Shown: positions 1 through 12,300 of the stretch, piece after piece
How positions within the stretch are numbered: position 1 is the stretch's first letter
Layout of the letters: each line of letters opens with the position of its first letter
Assembly: GCA_032988165.1 (NCBI GenBank)
Contig: JANTQF010000163.1
Span: 1-64,000, forward strand
Length of the DNA: 64,000 nucleotides
Direction of reading: 5' to 3'
Source of the DNA: Emmonsiellopsis sp. PD_33
Lineage: Eukaryota; Ascomycota; Eurotiomycetes; Onygenales; Ajellomycetaceae
Translations under genes and position numbers: made by a program
The notes under the pieces: generated by a model
What the model saw: the letters and a program-made list of their open reading frames with translations, nothing else
What the model was told of the DNA's origin: nothing
The model's database searches: none

Positions 1-1
1 A

Positions 2-160
2 TTCTGTGCCCTAAACGGCGCCTATCTCGCCTACTTCCGCCCAGCAGCCTACCTCCAAATGACGCTGGCCCCATCCTTCGATAGCACGTCGGAAGCCAGA
101 CTAACCGCGCCCCTTTTTCGAGTTGAGAGGGGGAAGAGAAGGGTAAGGGGTATGAAATGA
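2..160 (+). CDS. 3' end of an unidentified protein gene (partial)
   Basis: Starting at base 2, one plus-strand frame stays open for 52 codons and ends at TGA 158-160. The codon use looks coding (many C-ending codons), and the other two plus frames are broken early. The peptide begins with a fairly hydrophobic, aromatic stretch (FCALNGAYLAYF) and ends in a basic tail (RVERGKRRVRGMK). I do not recognise the family. The gene would be convergent with the WOPR gene at 1286-2440. The rest lies outside the window, so no function can be given; it could also be a chance open frame. Confidence 0.5.
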   Translation, partial: FCALNGAYLAYFRPAAYLQMTLAPSFDSTSEARLTAPLFRVERGKRRVRGMK

Positions 161-1285
161 GATATAAAACTAAATAATATATATATATAGTAAAAGATCA
201 GAAGTGTAGATCTAGTTATCCATATAGCTATCTATCCATCCATCTTATTCATCTCATCTCTCTACATTATTCCCACATTTATATAGTCACCAGTTAGTTA
301 CACCTATAATTTCCCCAAACTTTCTATAAGAACTTTTTTTTATATTTTTATCATCAATTGATATACCTACTAGGTTACCTCCAACCAGCCAGGTTAAATA
401 GTTCTTAAGATTTATTAAAAATTTCAATCCGATCCAAGTAGTTAGTTATATCTATAGCTACCTTAGTTAAAAGTTAATTGTATAACTTACTAACTTATCT
501 AGAAACAAGTCCCTATCTAATTAATAAAAGTTACCTATTTACCTATTTACCTAACTAGACACATTTTTATTCATTTACTTTCATCTCATGGATCTCATCT
601 TTTTACCCCTGCCCTGTAGGCTGTCCCCCCTCTCTTCTCCCTCTTTAAGTATAAGATGCTAATCTAAACAGTAAACAACACACACTAATAAGTTATTAAA
701 AATAATCAATCTCATTCTCTCATTTCTTCCTTCCTTCCTTTCTTTCTTTTATATACTAACTACCCCTTCCCATCCCCTTTCTTCGCATCCTAATAAAAAA
801 AAAGCACAAGAAAGAAAAGAAAAGAAAAATAATAATAATAAACAACAACAAAACCCCCATCAACTATAAAAAATAAAAACCAAACCATAACCATAACCAA
901 ACCATAAAAGCAAAAAACCCAATCCAATCCAATCCAATCCGATTCCACAAATGCAATCCGGGCAAATCAATTCAAGTAAAAGAGAGCCTGACCCGACCTG
1001 ACTAACTAACTACTCACAAAACGATTTTTTTTTTCTGTAAACCAAAACCAAGAAACAAGAATAAGAATAAAACACAAAACACCCACCCAGGCTCCATCCG
1101 GCAATTGCAATTGTAAAAAAAAAAACCAAGCAAAGAATAGAAACAGAAACAGAAACAGAACAAAACAGAAAAAGACTGTGAATTTGACTCTATTCCCTTC
1201 CCTGCTGTCTTACAATTAATTGTATGTATCAATAAGAAAAGGAGATTTCCACCAACCGGCCAGTTTTATTTCCCCAGTTTGTGGA
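161..1285. other. AT-rich intergenic region between two convergent 3' ends
   Basis: No gene seen. The stretch is AT-rich, with A and T tracts and short simple repeats: AATCC four times at 921-940 and GAAACA-type repeats near 1136-1165. It probably holds the 3' UTRs of the partial gene on the left and of the WOPR gene on the right. Confidence 0.6.
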
Positions 1286-2440
1286 CTACCATCTGGCAGC
1301 TGGATCCGCGCCCGAAGTGTCTGGGGCGATGCTCCGCGCCTGTAGTGGCGGCGGGTTTCTGTAGACGGGGGCAGGGTTGCGAAACTGTTGTTGTTGTGGT
1401 GGCTGGCTTCTGTCTACAGCGGCGCCGAGATTGGGGAGATTTGCGCCGGCCATCTGCTGCTGTTCTCTGACGATCGGCCACGCAGGCGAGGGGACCGTAC
1501 CGCCATAGGTGGGTGCGGGCATTTGGTAGTACGGGGGGCCGGAGACGGGGACGGCATATTGCGGGGCGCCAACGGGGTACGACGGACCGGAGGCAGGGAC
1601 AGCATATTGCGGGGCGCCAGCATACGACGGGCCGGAAACAGGGACAGCATATGGCGGGGCGCCAACGGGGGCACGATAGGGGTAGAGTGCGGCCGGGTCC
1701 GCTTCCTCTAGCGTCGTATGGCCAGTCTGCGGCTGGTCAAAGTCGTCGATGGGGGCACGGAAGCTTTGTTTCGACGTAAGCTCGGCGCGTGGGCGGATGT
1801 AGCGGAGATTCTCGTCGTGGCTTGGGACGTTCATGGCGTTTTGCACCACGTCCTCCAGGCTGTAGTATGAGACTAAATGATGGGTGACTCCGTTTACGGT
1901 CACGCTCATGGTCTTCTTCACCAGGCCAGCCTCCTTGAAACCGTACGAGTCGACCAAGGAACCCACGAGCTGCCGCTCGAGTTCTGATTGCTGAGTGCGC
2001 TCGCCAAAAGTAGCGCCAGGCGAAGTTGAAGTCGGGTATGCGGAGCCATTGTTTTCCTGGGGGCGGGGGTATGGTTCACCAGGTCTCGTGGCCTGCACCG
2101 GCCGTCGGCTTCCCTTCTTCATAGCGCGTTTCTTCTCGCCCGGCGGGAAGGGTTTGTCGAGTTCGCGGTAGACCAGGAAATTGCCTAGGATGCGGCTGGG
2201 ACTCCAGGTCACGCCGTCTGTCCATCTCTTGATGCCCGAGGCGTTTTCCTCGTAGATAAATATGCTGCCGCTCTTGACTAGCTGGCTGCGCTCCCGGTCA
2301 TGGGGCCGGCGCGGGACGTGTTGGAGGAGGCCGGAGAGACAGGCCTCGAACAGGATGAGGGCATCCTGGGTGCTGGAGACATAGCCCGTATAGGTCGGCT
2401 TCAGCACTGCAGCAGCGCCGTTGCCCATGCTGTACGACAT
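1286..2440 (-). CDS. osaA: WOPR-domain (Gti1/Pac2 family) master transcription regulator, Wor1/Ryp1/Sge1/OsaA class
   Basis: An intronless 384-residue protein. The bipartite WOPR DNA-binding domain is clear: WOPRa at about residues 14-108 contains HVPRRPHDRER, ASGIKRWTDG and WSPSRILGNFLVYREL, and WOPRb at about 172-235 contains VNGVTHHLVSYYS and LRYIRPR. A basic run (GEKKRAMKKGSRR) near 101-113 may be the nuclear signal. This family controls morphology, development, virulence or secondary metabolism (Wor1 white-opaque switch, Ryp1 yeast phase, Sge1 effectors, OsaA sexual balance). The start MSYSM is typical of the Sge1/Ryp1 group rather than Pac2. The C-terminal half is Pro/Tyr/Gln-rich and carries three near-identical 15-residue repeats at about 258-305. 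The roughly 13.5 kb upstream are empty of recognisable genes, which fits heavy transcriptional control. The family call is certain; orthology to OsaA specifically is inferred. Confidence 0.95.
   Translation of the reverse strand: MSYSMGNGAAAVLKPTYTGYVSSTQDALILFEACLSGLLQHVPRRPHDRERSQLVKSGSIFIYEENASGIKRWTDGVTWSPSRILGNFLVYRELDKPFPPGEKKRAMKKGSRRPVQATRPGEPYPRPQENNGSAYPTSTSPGATFGERTQQSELERQLVGSLVDSYGFKEAGLVKKTMSVTVNGVTHHLVSYYSLEDVVQNAMNVPSHDENLRYIRPRAELTSKQSFRAPIDDFDQPQTGHTTLEEADPAALYPYRAPVGAPPYAVPVSGPSYAGAPQYAVPASGPSYPVGAPQYAVPVSGPPYYQMPAPTYGGTVPSPAWPIVREQQQMAGANLPNLGAAVDRSQPPQQQQFRNPAPVYRNPPPLQARSIAPDTSGADPAARW
1526..1669 (-). repeat. Three tandem copies of a 15-16 codon repeat inside the WOPR gene
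   Basis: Residues 258-305 read as three copies of a unit like GAPQYAVPVSGPSY, with small changes (GAPPYAVPV, GAPQYAVPA, GAPQYAVPV). The DNA copies are also nearly identical, which suggests recent tandem duplication. The region lies in the low-complexity Pro/Tyr-rich tail outside the DNA-binding domain. Confidence 0.85.
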
Positions 2441-3300
2441 GCGGCGGCGGAGAGAGAGGAGAGCGAACAGGAGCCCGCGCGGGGGAGATGTCTGGGGACG
2501 ACAGACACAGTAGAGTTGAGTTGAGCTGCAAGGGCAGAGTTTTGACTATCCAGGGAGGAGGGAGAAACAGGGAGGGGAGGTTGTGGAAGAGACTTTGGGA
2601 GTATAACCCTGTCGCAGCTGCGCGATGACGGGCAGCTGTTATTGGGGGAGCAGAAGCGGCAAAAATAGAAAACAGAAAACAGAGGGGGGCGGGCAGGCAA
2701 TAGCAGGCGGGGAAAAAGAAAAGAAAGACGGCGGGCGGGCAGGTTAAGTATGCGTAGGACAGACCGTTGACGTTGACGTTGACGTTGACGTTGTGGTTGT
2801 GGCAGCGTCCGGGTCGCGGTTGGGAGAGTTGAAGGTTGAAGGTTGGGTTGAGATGAGTTGAGTTTGGGGAGAGTTTGGCCGGTCGACGGATCGACAGGCT
2901 GCAAGGTCGGTCTTACTGCCACCGCCGTCTTGCTGCCACGCGCGGCCATGGATCGTGGCTGGACCAGGCGTCTGGTAAAGTAAAAATGCCCCGCCTTCTA
3001 AAATATCCCATACATCCGGTGTCCTGATACATCCGCCCGCCAGCATCTTCATCTTCTCCCGCCCCTATTGAAAACGGAATCCACCTCCAAACAACAGAAG
3101 AAGAACGGAACTTGAAACAAAACTGACCCACGACAAAAAGAACAGAAAACAGAAAATAGAAAAAAGAAAAAAAGAAAAAAAGAAAGTCTCCTCAAGTTTT
3201 CCTTGTTTGCTAGGGCCCAGCACGAGTGAGCGCCCGTTTGGCCGGATCCATACGCCATCGCCTTCATCACACTAATTCCATGGATGATGGGCCCCTTCAG
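2441..3300 (-). promoter_or_regulatory. Proximal promoter / 5' leader of the WOPR gene
   Basis: No convincing gene. The short open frames here are low-complexity (runs of QR and TST) and come from simple repeats. It contains the four-copy TGACGT array at 2768-2791 and a purine-rich tract at about 3139-3184. Wor1 and Ryp1 relatives are known for long 5' leaders, so much of this may be transcribed; that is inference. Confidence 0.5.
2768..2791. promoter_or_regulatory. Four head-to-tail TGACGT (ATF/CREB half-site) hexamers
   Basis: TGACGT occurs four times in direct succession with no spacer, about 330 bp upstream of the WOPR start codon. TGACGT is the half-site bound by bZIP factors of the Atf1/CREB group. 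It may be only a hexanucleotide microsatellite, but its position makes it a candidate regulatory array. Confidence 0.4.
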
Positions 3301-6300
3301 TTTCAGTCAGACTAAAACTATGTAATCATCCGTGCTGCTGGAGTGCCTATCTTATGTTACTAGTATCTTGAACACCCTCGCATGCACATGCACACGGAGA
3401 GAACAGTTGTTCAGTATCTGCGCACGCTCACACGGAGTTATCCACCTGTTGAGCTACATATGTAACTACAGTATCCACGATGATTTGCTGGATGGTTAAT
3501 AGTAAAAAGAATGCCATGCATGGTGAGAAGGTATCTAATCCCAATGGGGTTTCCTTTGACAAGCTAAACTAGTAGTAGCTAACAAGAATGGAAAAATATC
3601 TCAAACAGGTAATCCAATCATAGGGTTTATTACTATGTATTTTTTTTCTTTCTTTCTCTTCTTCTTCTTCTCTTCTTCTTATTCTTATGCCTGCAGTCCT
3701 TCACCCTCTCCTCTGTCCATGACACATACCCGTTACTCTTCCTAAATAAATATTAAAAAAATGCCCCTTAAGAGGGGGGATAGTGACATCTACTACTTAA
3801 AAAGAATCATTCCATCCTTCTTACTACCTCTCCCCTCCCTCCTACAGAGTAGTTACTCGCCCACTCATTTCCTTTTAATCTGATAAGTTAATACATCCCC
3901 TACATACAGTACATGTACATACACATACATGGCGGTGCGTGGATATGCCCGCTAGCCACCGTCGAACCTGGTATAGTACCGGGATTTAGTAGTGCTTATC
4001 TCAAGGGGATTTGGTTGGGATGTTAGAGTTAGGGGTTTAATGCTGATCTGATTGAAACATCCATTTGTTGTTGGGAGACAGGCTCGAGTGGTGAGGGCAG
4101 GGGTAGTTATTTTTCCCCTCCCTGCCTGCCTGCCTGCCTGCTAACTAACTATATAAGATCAATGTTGTCCTCGGGCATGTTGATATTGTTACACTACATA
4201 TAGTGGCTGTCATTAGACGGATAATATCAAAATACAATTATCTATATACGCCCTTTTTCCTCCTGTTTGAAATATCTAACTAACTACCGAATCCAGCCAA
4301 TGTTTCCTCCCGAGGAAATAGTATGTAAGGGGGAGGAGTCTACTGGACAGATTCGCCTGTGCAGGTTTGTTGTTCAGAACCGCGCAGGACCAAAAGATTA
4401 CTATATATGTATGTATGTACATGTACGTGCATTGCATACTACAATGCAATTGTTATACATCTATATGTAGACAATTTCATCCCTGTCAAGATTATCTGAT
4501 CTGGAATCTTGTGTAACTAATAATATATAGATACGCAGGGCGTATATAACCATCAATGCTTGTATAGGTATATTCAAAACATTATTTTTATCTATATAGA
4601 TCTGCGAAGTTACCAAGTTAACTTAACTTCCGCCACACCTAAGCTGGGCGAAAAGCAAATGGGTTAAGTTAACTATGTAGGTTAACTCCATAAGTACTAA
4701 TTAATCTTCCCGCGAAAAAAAAAAAAAAGTAAAGCTAATAAAATGCTTGTAAAAATGACTTTACTTCCCGTTAAAATCAAAAAATGAAAATGCAGGGGCA
4801 AGGTAGGCCTTGTTTATCGAAACCGAAAACATTGAGATAAAATGCAAGCCGTGAACTAACTTAGTTAGTTACATGTAGTTGGCTGGCTGGTTTTACTCCA
4901 TACACAGATAATGCAAGGGAGCGCCAACTCCAACTCCAGCTCCAAAGCACATCCACATCCACATCCTCACCGCAATGCAGCAGCGTGCGATTGAGTTTCT
5001 CAACGGCTTAGCTAACTTATCACTGTTTCTTTTTTTTCTTATAGGTTCCAACCAGTCGTTCGTTCGTCACACTTCAACGTGGAGTTTATTTAACGAAAGA
5101 TCAGCTAACTATAACTAGCCATGGCGTAACATAACGCAAGTGCATGCCATGGAATGCCAGAGGAATATGGGATGGGATGGGATGGGGTCACACAGCCTCC
5201 AGCCTACAGGTGGCTAGTTAATCAAAACTTTCTTTTCTTTTCTTTTCTTTTTGCTAGAAGTCAATTCGGTGCAGAGTGCGGAGTCGAGGTTTAAGCGAGA
5301 GGGGGGAAAGGAAAAAACGAAAAAAGAAAAGAAAAGAAAAGGAAACTGATGAGTGTCAACAACTAGACAACTAGATAGAGGCGTGCCTCAGAATCCATCC
5401 CCCTCCAGTGTCATATCTGGCTGCCAATTTGATTCCTGTGCATAGCAGATATCTCCAGCTCAAACCAAGCTTGGAAGCCGGTCATGATACGGAGTATTAT
5501 GGCGCTACCTTGGCGCCTCATGGTCATCATCATCATCATCGACATCATCACGGCCTCCAGTGACCGCCCGCCGCAATTCTGACGGAGGCGGAATGGCAAA
5601 AACCAGCGGCACCAGTATTCGCCACCGCCATGCTGCTCTGATCGTCAGGCTGGAACGTCGTTGGGGGGGGAAGAAGAGAAGCCATTCTTTCCATTCCCTT
5701 GGAACGGGCATGGTGTTGTGTTTCTTTTCTTTCAGCTATTCCTCTCGGTCTTATTTGTAGTTAAGCGAGAGATTTTGTTCGCAATGCTGAAGGTTGTGTT
5801 TTCCCCTCCCTCAGATCTGGGGAAAAGAAAGGAAAAATTAAGGAAAACGAGTAATAAATTTCTTTTTGGTGAACCCCGGAATACCAAATTAAAATAAAAT
5901 ATAATATAATAAAATAAATAAATAAAAAGAAAAGAAGGGGAAAAAAAATAAACAACACCACTTCTACCCCAGCTTTCAACTCGGTCGAATGCGGCGTGCA
6001 AAGTGCCACTCTACCCGACTGCATACATGATACAGCTGAACCAGCGGTGTTCGAGTACCGTACCAGACATCGTCATGGCACACACATACGGAGTCCTATT
6101 CCCTTCCTACCATACCGCCTCTCTGGGGTCTGATGGCGCATGCGTGTCTCTCCGGGGCGGAATCGACGGACATTCATTGACGATATCACCTCGTCATTTC
6201 CCCTCCATCGCTATCCCCCACGTTCCGACTCCCACGCCGTTCCGCTAAGTTACTGCTCAGACACACCAACAACGCCCCCCGTCCATGGACTGGCAAGTCC

Positions 6301-9300
6301 CCTGACCAACAACACAAAAAAAAAAAGTTCTTTTTTGGATTAAAGCATCATCGTAACAAACCTCCGGCCCCTTCTTCAGGAAAACGTTGAGCAGAGCATG
6401 ACGGAAAAAGACGAAGCTAACTTATGAACTCTCTCCCCCGCCGCCGCCGCTGCCAACCGAAATTATGTTTAGGCTTTGGTGATGTAAGATGCCGCTAAAA
6501 GCTTGGGTGGATGCTGGGTCCTGCCTGAAGAAGTTTCAGCAGCTTGGGTTGAACTTTCCTCACGACCCAGGTTTTATTCGGCTAGCTAGTTAATGCCACG
6601 CACCGGCCCACGACCAGCTGGTTTGGTTTGTTTTTCTTGGGGATTTTGGACCGTGGTTCTGGTGGCTGCGAGCTAGTGGGAGGAAGCAGCCACGATGTTT
6701 TCCGTGTGGTGGAAGGATCCCAGGCCGGTTCATGTCGCTAGAGGGGGTTTTTTTGGGCAGGAGTCCTCTCATGGATGCAGGTGGTGAGCTAGCGGCGTGT
6801 CTTGCTCAAGGGAAAAGAGGGCCCGGGAGCTTGATTTTCTTGATAAGATTGACTTTTTGTTGATTCCTGTGAGCTTATCCTATTTGGTAATGCTCTGCGG
6901 AGGCTTGGGAGAAGAGAGTTTTTTGGCAGCAGATTGGGTTCATGCCGGGTCGACGTCTCATCTTCGCGGATGAAGATGGCAGCCCCGGATAGCGAGCTAG
7001 GCCTTGCATCATCGATTCCAGTTGTTAACGGAGAGGAGCCGGATGGTCATCAACCCCCCTCGTCATTGTCGTCAGCATTTCCTCGGGACAATGCCTGCGT
7101 TCTTTTTGGACAAATCCCCAGCAGTCTCTCGGTCATTGGTCGGCCTGCTTGCTTGTGAGCGAAGAGACATGCGTCCACCATTGCCCAGCTATCGTTAGCA
7201 GTGCTTAGCACCCCTTGCCACTTGGTTAGTGGGATTTAGTTGAGGTGGGCCTTGTAAACTAACTAGCACCACCTTGGAAATTGGGGGCCAAACCCGATAT
7301 ATCGGTCGATCTATCCAGATCCCGTATTTCGCACGAATATCCCTTCTTTTCTTTTTTTTTCGGAATGCTTCCATGGCAGTGGGGTTGGGACGACACCGTT
7401 CCTCGTCCGGCGAACAGGGTGTAATTTATTTAGTTCGTTCATGGCGATGATTTCTGACCTCCAGCATCAGGCAGGCCGGAGCGAGAAGAGGGAGGCCATT
7501 CATCGACGCTATTTCGCATTCGGTCCCTCGCAAGGAACTCGTGAAGGGTAGCGAATTAAATTATTCCTCTCTCAAGCAATTAAAAACCATAGCGACAACG
7601 GCCTCCCGTCCTCCAGCAAAAACTGGCAACATCTCCTCCCCCTGCAATCCAATCCAATCCACCCACCGTCAGAGAGGTGCTAACTGCCCTCACTAACCCA
7701 TGCATGCTTTGAGTGCCCCAACAAAACCTGATAGGCCCTATCGCGACCATCACAAGCAGCAATGCTGCAGCATGCGCCTCTTCCTTCTCCTTCAGCGCTG
7801 GCCTGTGTCTCGTAACTTTAGCGTCTTGTCTCGACCGAGTTGGCCGTGCCACTCTGCTGGGATCCGGGATCTGGGGGGCCCCTGGCACCAATCAGTCCCT
7901 TGGAACTACTGCAGACTACTGCGGCCAAGTGGCATTTGTCTGAAGTTGTCGTGAGAGCGCGTGCATGGTGCTATCTGAGAAGGACGGTATCGCTAACGTC
8001 GAGGCCATGGCTGATGGTTCTGCCGAGATCGACTGAGCACTTGGCTCTCCTCCTCGGGTTGGGCTGGCTTCGGGCCTCGCTTTCGCGAAGCGCCCATATC
8101 ATATGCTACTTAAACTAGGGAGATGTCGAAAGCGTGCGCGTTGGGGAGTACCAATGTTTCTTTTCGGTTGTTGCAGGAATTTACCCCTGGTCAGCAAACT
8201 AGCCTGAAGGATCCAAGGGAGGTTTGACAGACCTATCCCACCAACTGGGCGGGCTTGAACGTCCCCTTTTCTTCTGCAGTCACAGTACCTCGGTTGGGAG
8301 AGCAGGGGGCGTCTCGACATCTCATCGAACGAGCGGGAAGAAAACCCGTCGAATCAGCTTTGAATCAAGTTTCAACTGTTGATTATCAGCTGAGATTCTT
8401 GTCAAGCAGCAAATCACGACGTCGTAGAAATCCTTCCGCGCCCAGTAAATCATCCCGCTGCCAATCCTGTCGCTTGGTGGATAGTTTTGACTGAGAGCCA
8501 CGCTTTATTTTAGCTCGTCCGCCCTGGCCAAGTTGACTTTTGCGCGTCTATTTCCATCATCCATGCTTGCAGTCCGCAGCATATGTATGGACATGTTGTG
8601 GTGGAGTCTGGATTATGCGCACTCGTCCTCGACAGGGGATAATCAATTGTTCCGTCTCTAAACAATGTCACCGTGAGATAGGCTTGTGACAATCGCATTG
8701 TTCTGCAGCCTCATCAGCGTTGCATTCTTTAAACTGCTAGGTTGGTGGTTACCAGGAACTTGAAACAGGCGCATCAAGTTCCTTTAGCCTGTTGATGACA
8801 TCTGAATATGCAGCGCTCAGGAGGTTGGTGGCTCGGCCGTTATCCCAATCCCGCGTCAAGCTGTGTCCGCGGTCAATGATCCATGATCCTTGGTCCACGG
8901 TCCGGGGTCTAAAAGGATGATTGATTTTTTCTTGGAGTGATTGGACAGATGATGTCAGATGGAATTATTTTTGCAATCAGCACAGCTTGTGCAACACGCA
9001 TCCTTCCAGGCTGACTTTTGTTTTGCCGCTGGCGATTATTTACAATTCACGAAGAAACCTAACTACCTATCCATGAATATGGATGATCTAATTTCTCATC
9101 CTTTCTATCTCAATATATGATGGTATTCCATCACCATTCCCGAACTGCCTGTCGGAGAGTTCAACGGATGGTGATACACGGACTACTATTCGACTATTTA
9201 TATTATTTGTCATTGGAGATGGGGCTGAGGATATCTAACCACATGGCTTACCAACAGCTAAACTCTATACGGCAATTACAATATCAATCTAGCTGATGGG

Positions 9301-12300
9301 AAAGTCATTCACTGCCCCTGATTACCGTCTCTGTGAGGCGGAGCCACGCTGCTTTACTAAATATACCAGACCCATACCATACCCCTTTATCTTACCTGAG
9401 CTGACTGTAAACGTTTTACAAGAGGGGAGCGAGCTAGAAAGCAGGAGTGCTTACATGTAAGCATGAAAACGGTTAAGATCGTAAGCTGGGGATGTTTCTT
9501 CTCTTGTTCTTCTTACATATGACACTGTGTGTTGGGAGTAACTTGCATTGCTATGATATGCTAGACTCTATCACTGGATCATCCTCATCTTATTTTATTA
9601 TTCAAGCTAATAAGAAACATATTCATCAGCCCCTTTCCGCTGCATGCTTCCACTCATTACCCCTGTTCTAGGTTGCTGTACCGAATAGAGAGGCTGAGAA
9701 TAGATTATGTCTACCCCTTACCTTGATATTCCCTTATGCAACTAGACCATGAGACATGCAACCTTGATTTCCTGTAGTTGCAGGATGTAGATAGATATAT
9801 TGAGAATAGGCTATTGTCCTACTCTGCTGCTCTCTGGGCACATTTGTATGTTCTTATAGGCTATGGTTGAGGGGGATAGTAGCTACCGTTAAACTATCAC
9901 TCTCAAATGCCAATATTAGAGGTATCCAGGGATAAATAATTTTACTCCTATATTGTTTCTCCCCATAGTCAAAGATCAGGCCTGGCTGTGATGATACTCT
10001 AGCTAGTTAATAATAATGTGTCATGACCACTGCACAATAACTACACAAATAGCCACTTTACTAGTACTTTCAGCCTTAATACCTTCATCATTTAGACCAC
10101 ACACCTTCTCCCTCATTCCTACCCACTTCTATTTCTATCTTCATCCTCCGCCTCTTCCTTTAAAAAGAGACGCCCCGGTGGAACCCACTGGCCAGGCATC
10201 TGACCGGACGTTTGGTGACCTCACCGGTGGCAGGGTAAAATATTCTAGACCCTGGATCCATACTGGCCTGGTTGGTTAACTATTGCATCCCAGACAAGAA
10301 GAAATCCTATGGCGATACGGCCAATGACTAGGGTGATTCGATACTGTCTACCCTGCCTGCCCTCTATGCGTGGAAATGCCAATGGGCTATTATCATCTCA
10401 TCGTCTACAATAATCACCAAAGACAGAAATATCTGCCCCATGTCCCAGGCGACAGCCACGCCAGAGGAGACAGACGCCTTGCTACAGATGTGATCTGGTC
10501 TAAGCTACCCCGCGGTTGCTATTAGACAAAGCCTTGCCTGGAAACTTGAATGGGCTCCCCACGCATACATCAGCATATGCACTGCATCATGCTAAATCCA
10601 TGTATTCAACTCAGCCTCGAATCCAACGGTCTGAACCCCCAACCTCACCATCCTTCCTGCATAGCCATCTGCATCCCAAGCTCGGAAGGGAGAGGGGCTG
10701 TCAGTCCATCGCACACACGGGGAATCTGGAGAATGATCCGATAAATCAAACCCCATTTGTTAAAAAATGGACAACAAAAAAAAAATCCACCCAAAGGACG
10801 CCCAGAAAGCCATGCGGAGCTCAACCTTAGCACAAGGCAGGGCGAAAGGCCGTTTTCAGCTAACATGACACACGCTGGCTGGCTCGTTGCATCCCATGTG
10901 GTTAGTAGTTAGGGCTTATCTTTTTTTTTTTTAATGGTTTCTCTTGTTTCATTTGGTTCCCTTTATTATTCGCTTTGTTTTAAAACTATTTTTCCGAACA
11001 TTGGTTAACAAATAGGGTTAAACTTTGGGCCGATTGAGGGGGCTTCTTATTGTTTATTTTTATTTTATTTTATTTCCCCCTTCCTACCTTAACTGGCACC
11101 ATACCATGGCAGGTCCCAAACAACAATGCAATGGATATATCTCATTCAGCAGGTCCCGTTTGTGTCAAAAGCTCATTCAAGTACGGAGTAGTGAACTAAC
11201 TCGTTTGTTTCAATGGCTGGCTGGCTGGCATCAACTGGATACAGCCACGGGAGTTTTAGAAACCGTACAGGGTACGGGAATCAAAATCCATTCATTTTTC
11301 GAAACTCCCCGTCCCTCCTTGGGAATCAGCTGCATGCCCTTAGCATCAGAACAATAATCTACTACTCTATTGGCCTCCGATGTCCACACCGTCTGCAATG
11401 GCAAGTAAGGCAGATATCAGGGCTGCATCCTCAGCGCCCCCCCCCGTTTCTCCTTAGGCTCTTGTCGGTCTCAGCCACCCCATTTATATTAGGACGTTTG
11501 CAATGGCGCCTGGGAGGGCATGGTGATGGGGGGTAAATCTATTGGAATATTTGTCGTCAATCTATGTAGTTACTGGGATTTTTGCCATCTACTAGTAGCC
11601 ACATGATGAGGTTTCAATAAGCCTATTCTCTTCTTCTCAGCTGGGGTGGTGTTTGTATGTGGAGATCGCCGTCTTTGATCATGCTTGTTTGTGTTTATTT
11701 TACTAACCTAGCCCTTGGTTATCTGATTGGTTTCTATACGAGGCAGGGCCCTCTTCTCTTTCTTGACATCTGTTTGGCATATGTGAGGCTTTTTTTTTTT
11801 CTTTTTGCGACGCCTTGTGATTGGGTTTTTGTCGCTTCTGTGACGGAGATTTGGATTGTAGTGAGGATTCTGGAAGTAAGGGTATGGGGGTTTCTGTTTG
11901 TAATTTGGCAATGTGGAAAGCTCCGCTATATTTGTTCTTTTCGTCTCATGGAAAGGGGTGAAGAGGCACCTACATAGATCGGTATGTAAGGGGATTCTCC
12001 ACGCGGATCATGATGAAACCAATTTTGTACTCTGCAATGAATCAGGAATGATAGTAAAGAACATGACATAGAAATGATCTACATCTACATCTCAAGGAAA
12101 GTCTATCTATGCTCGGATTAGACCCCAATATAGCAAGGTTTTTCTTTCTTTTTTCCTCCTTATAGTCTCCCTCCAGCCGAACTATATAGGGCTGAAACAA
12201 GACAGCAAGCAAGAAAATAAAGAAAGAAAGAAAGGGAAAAAACAAGTAAACTGAACACTAAAATCACTCACCACCACACATGGGTTCTCCCCGGCGGCAA

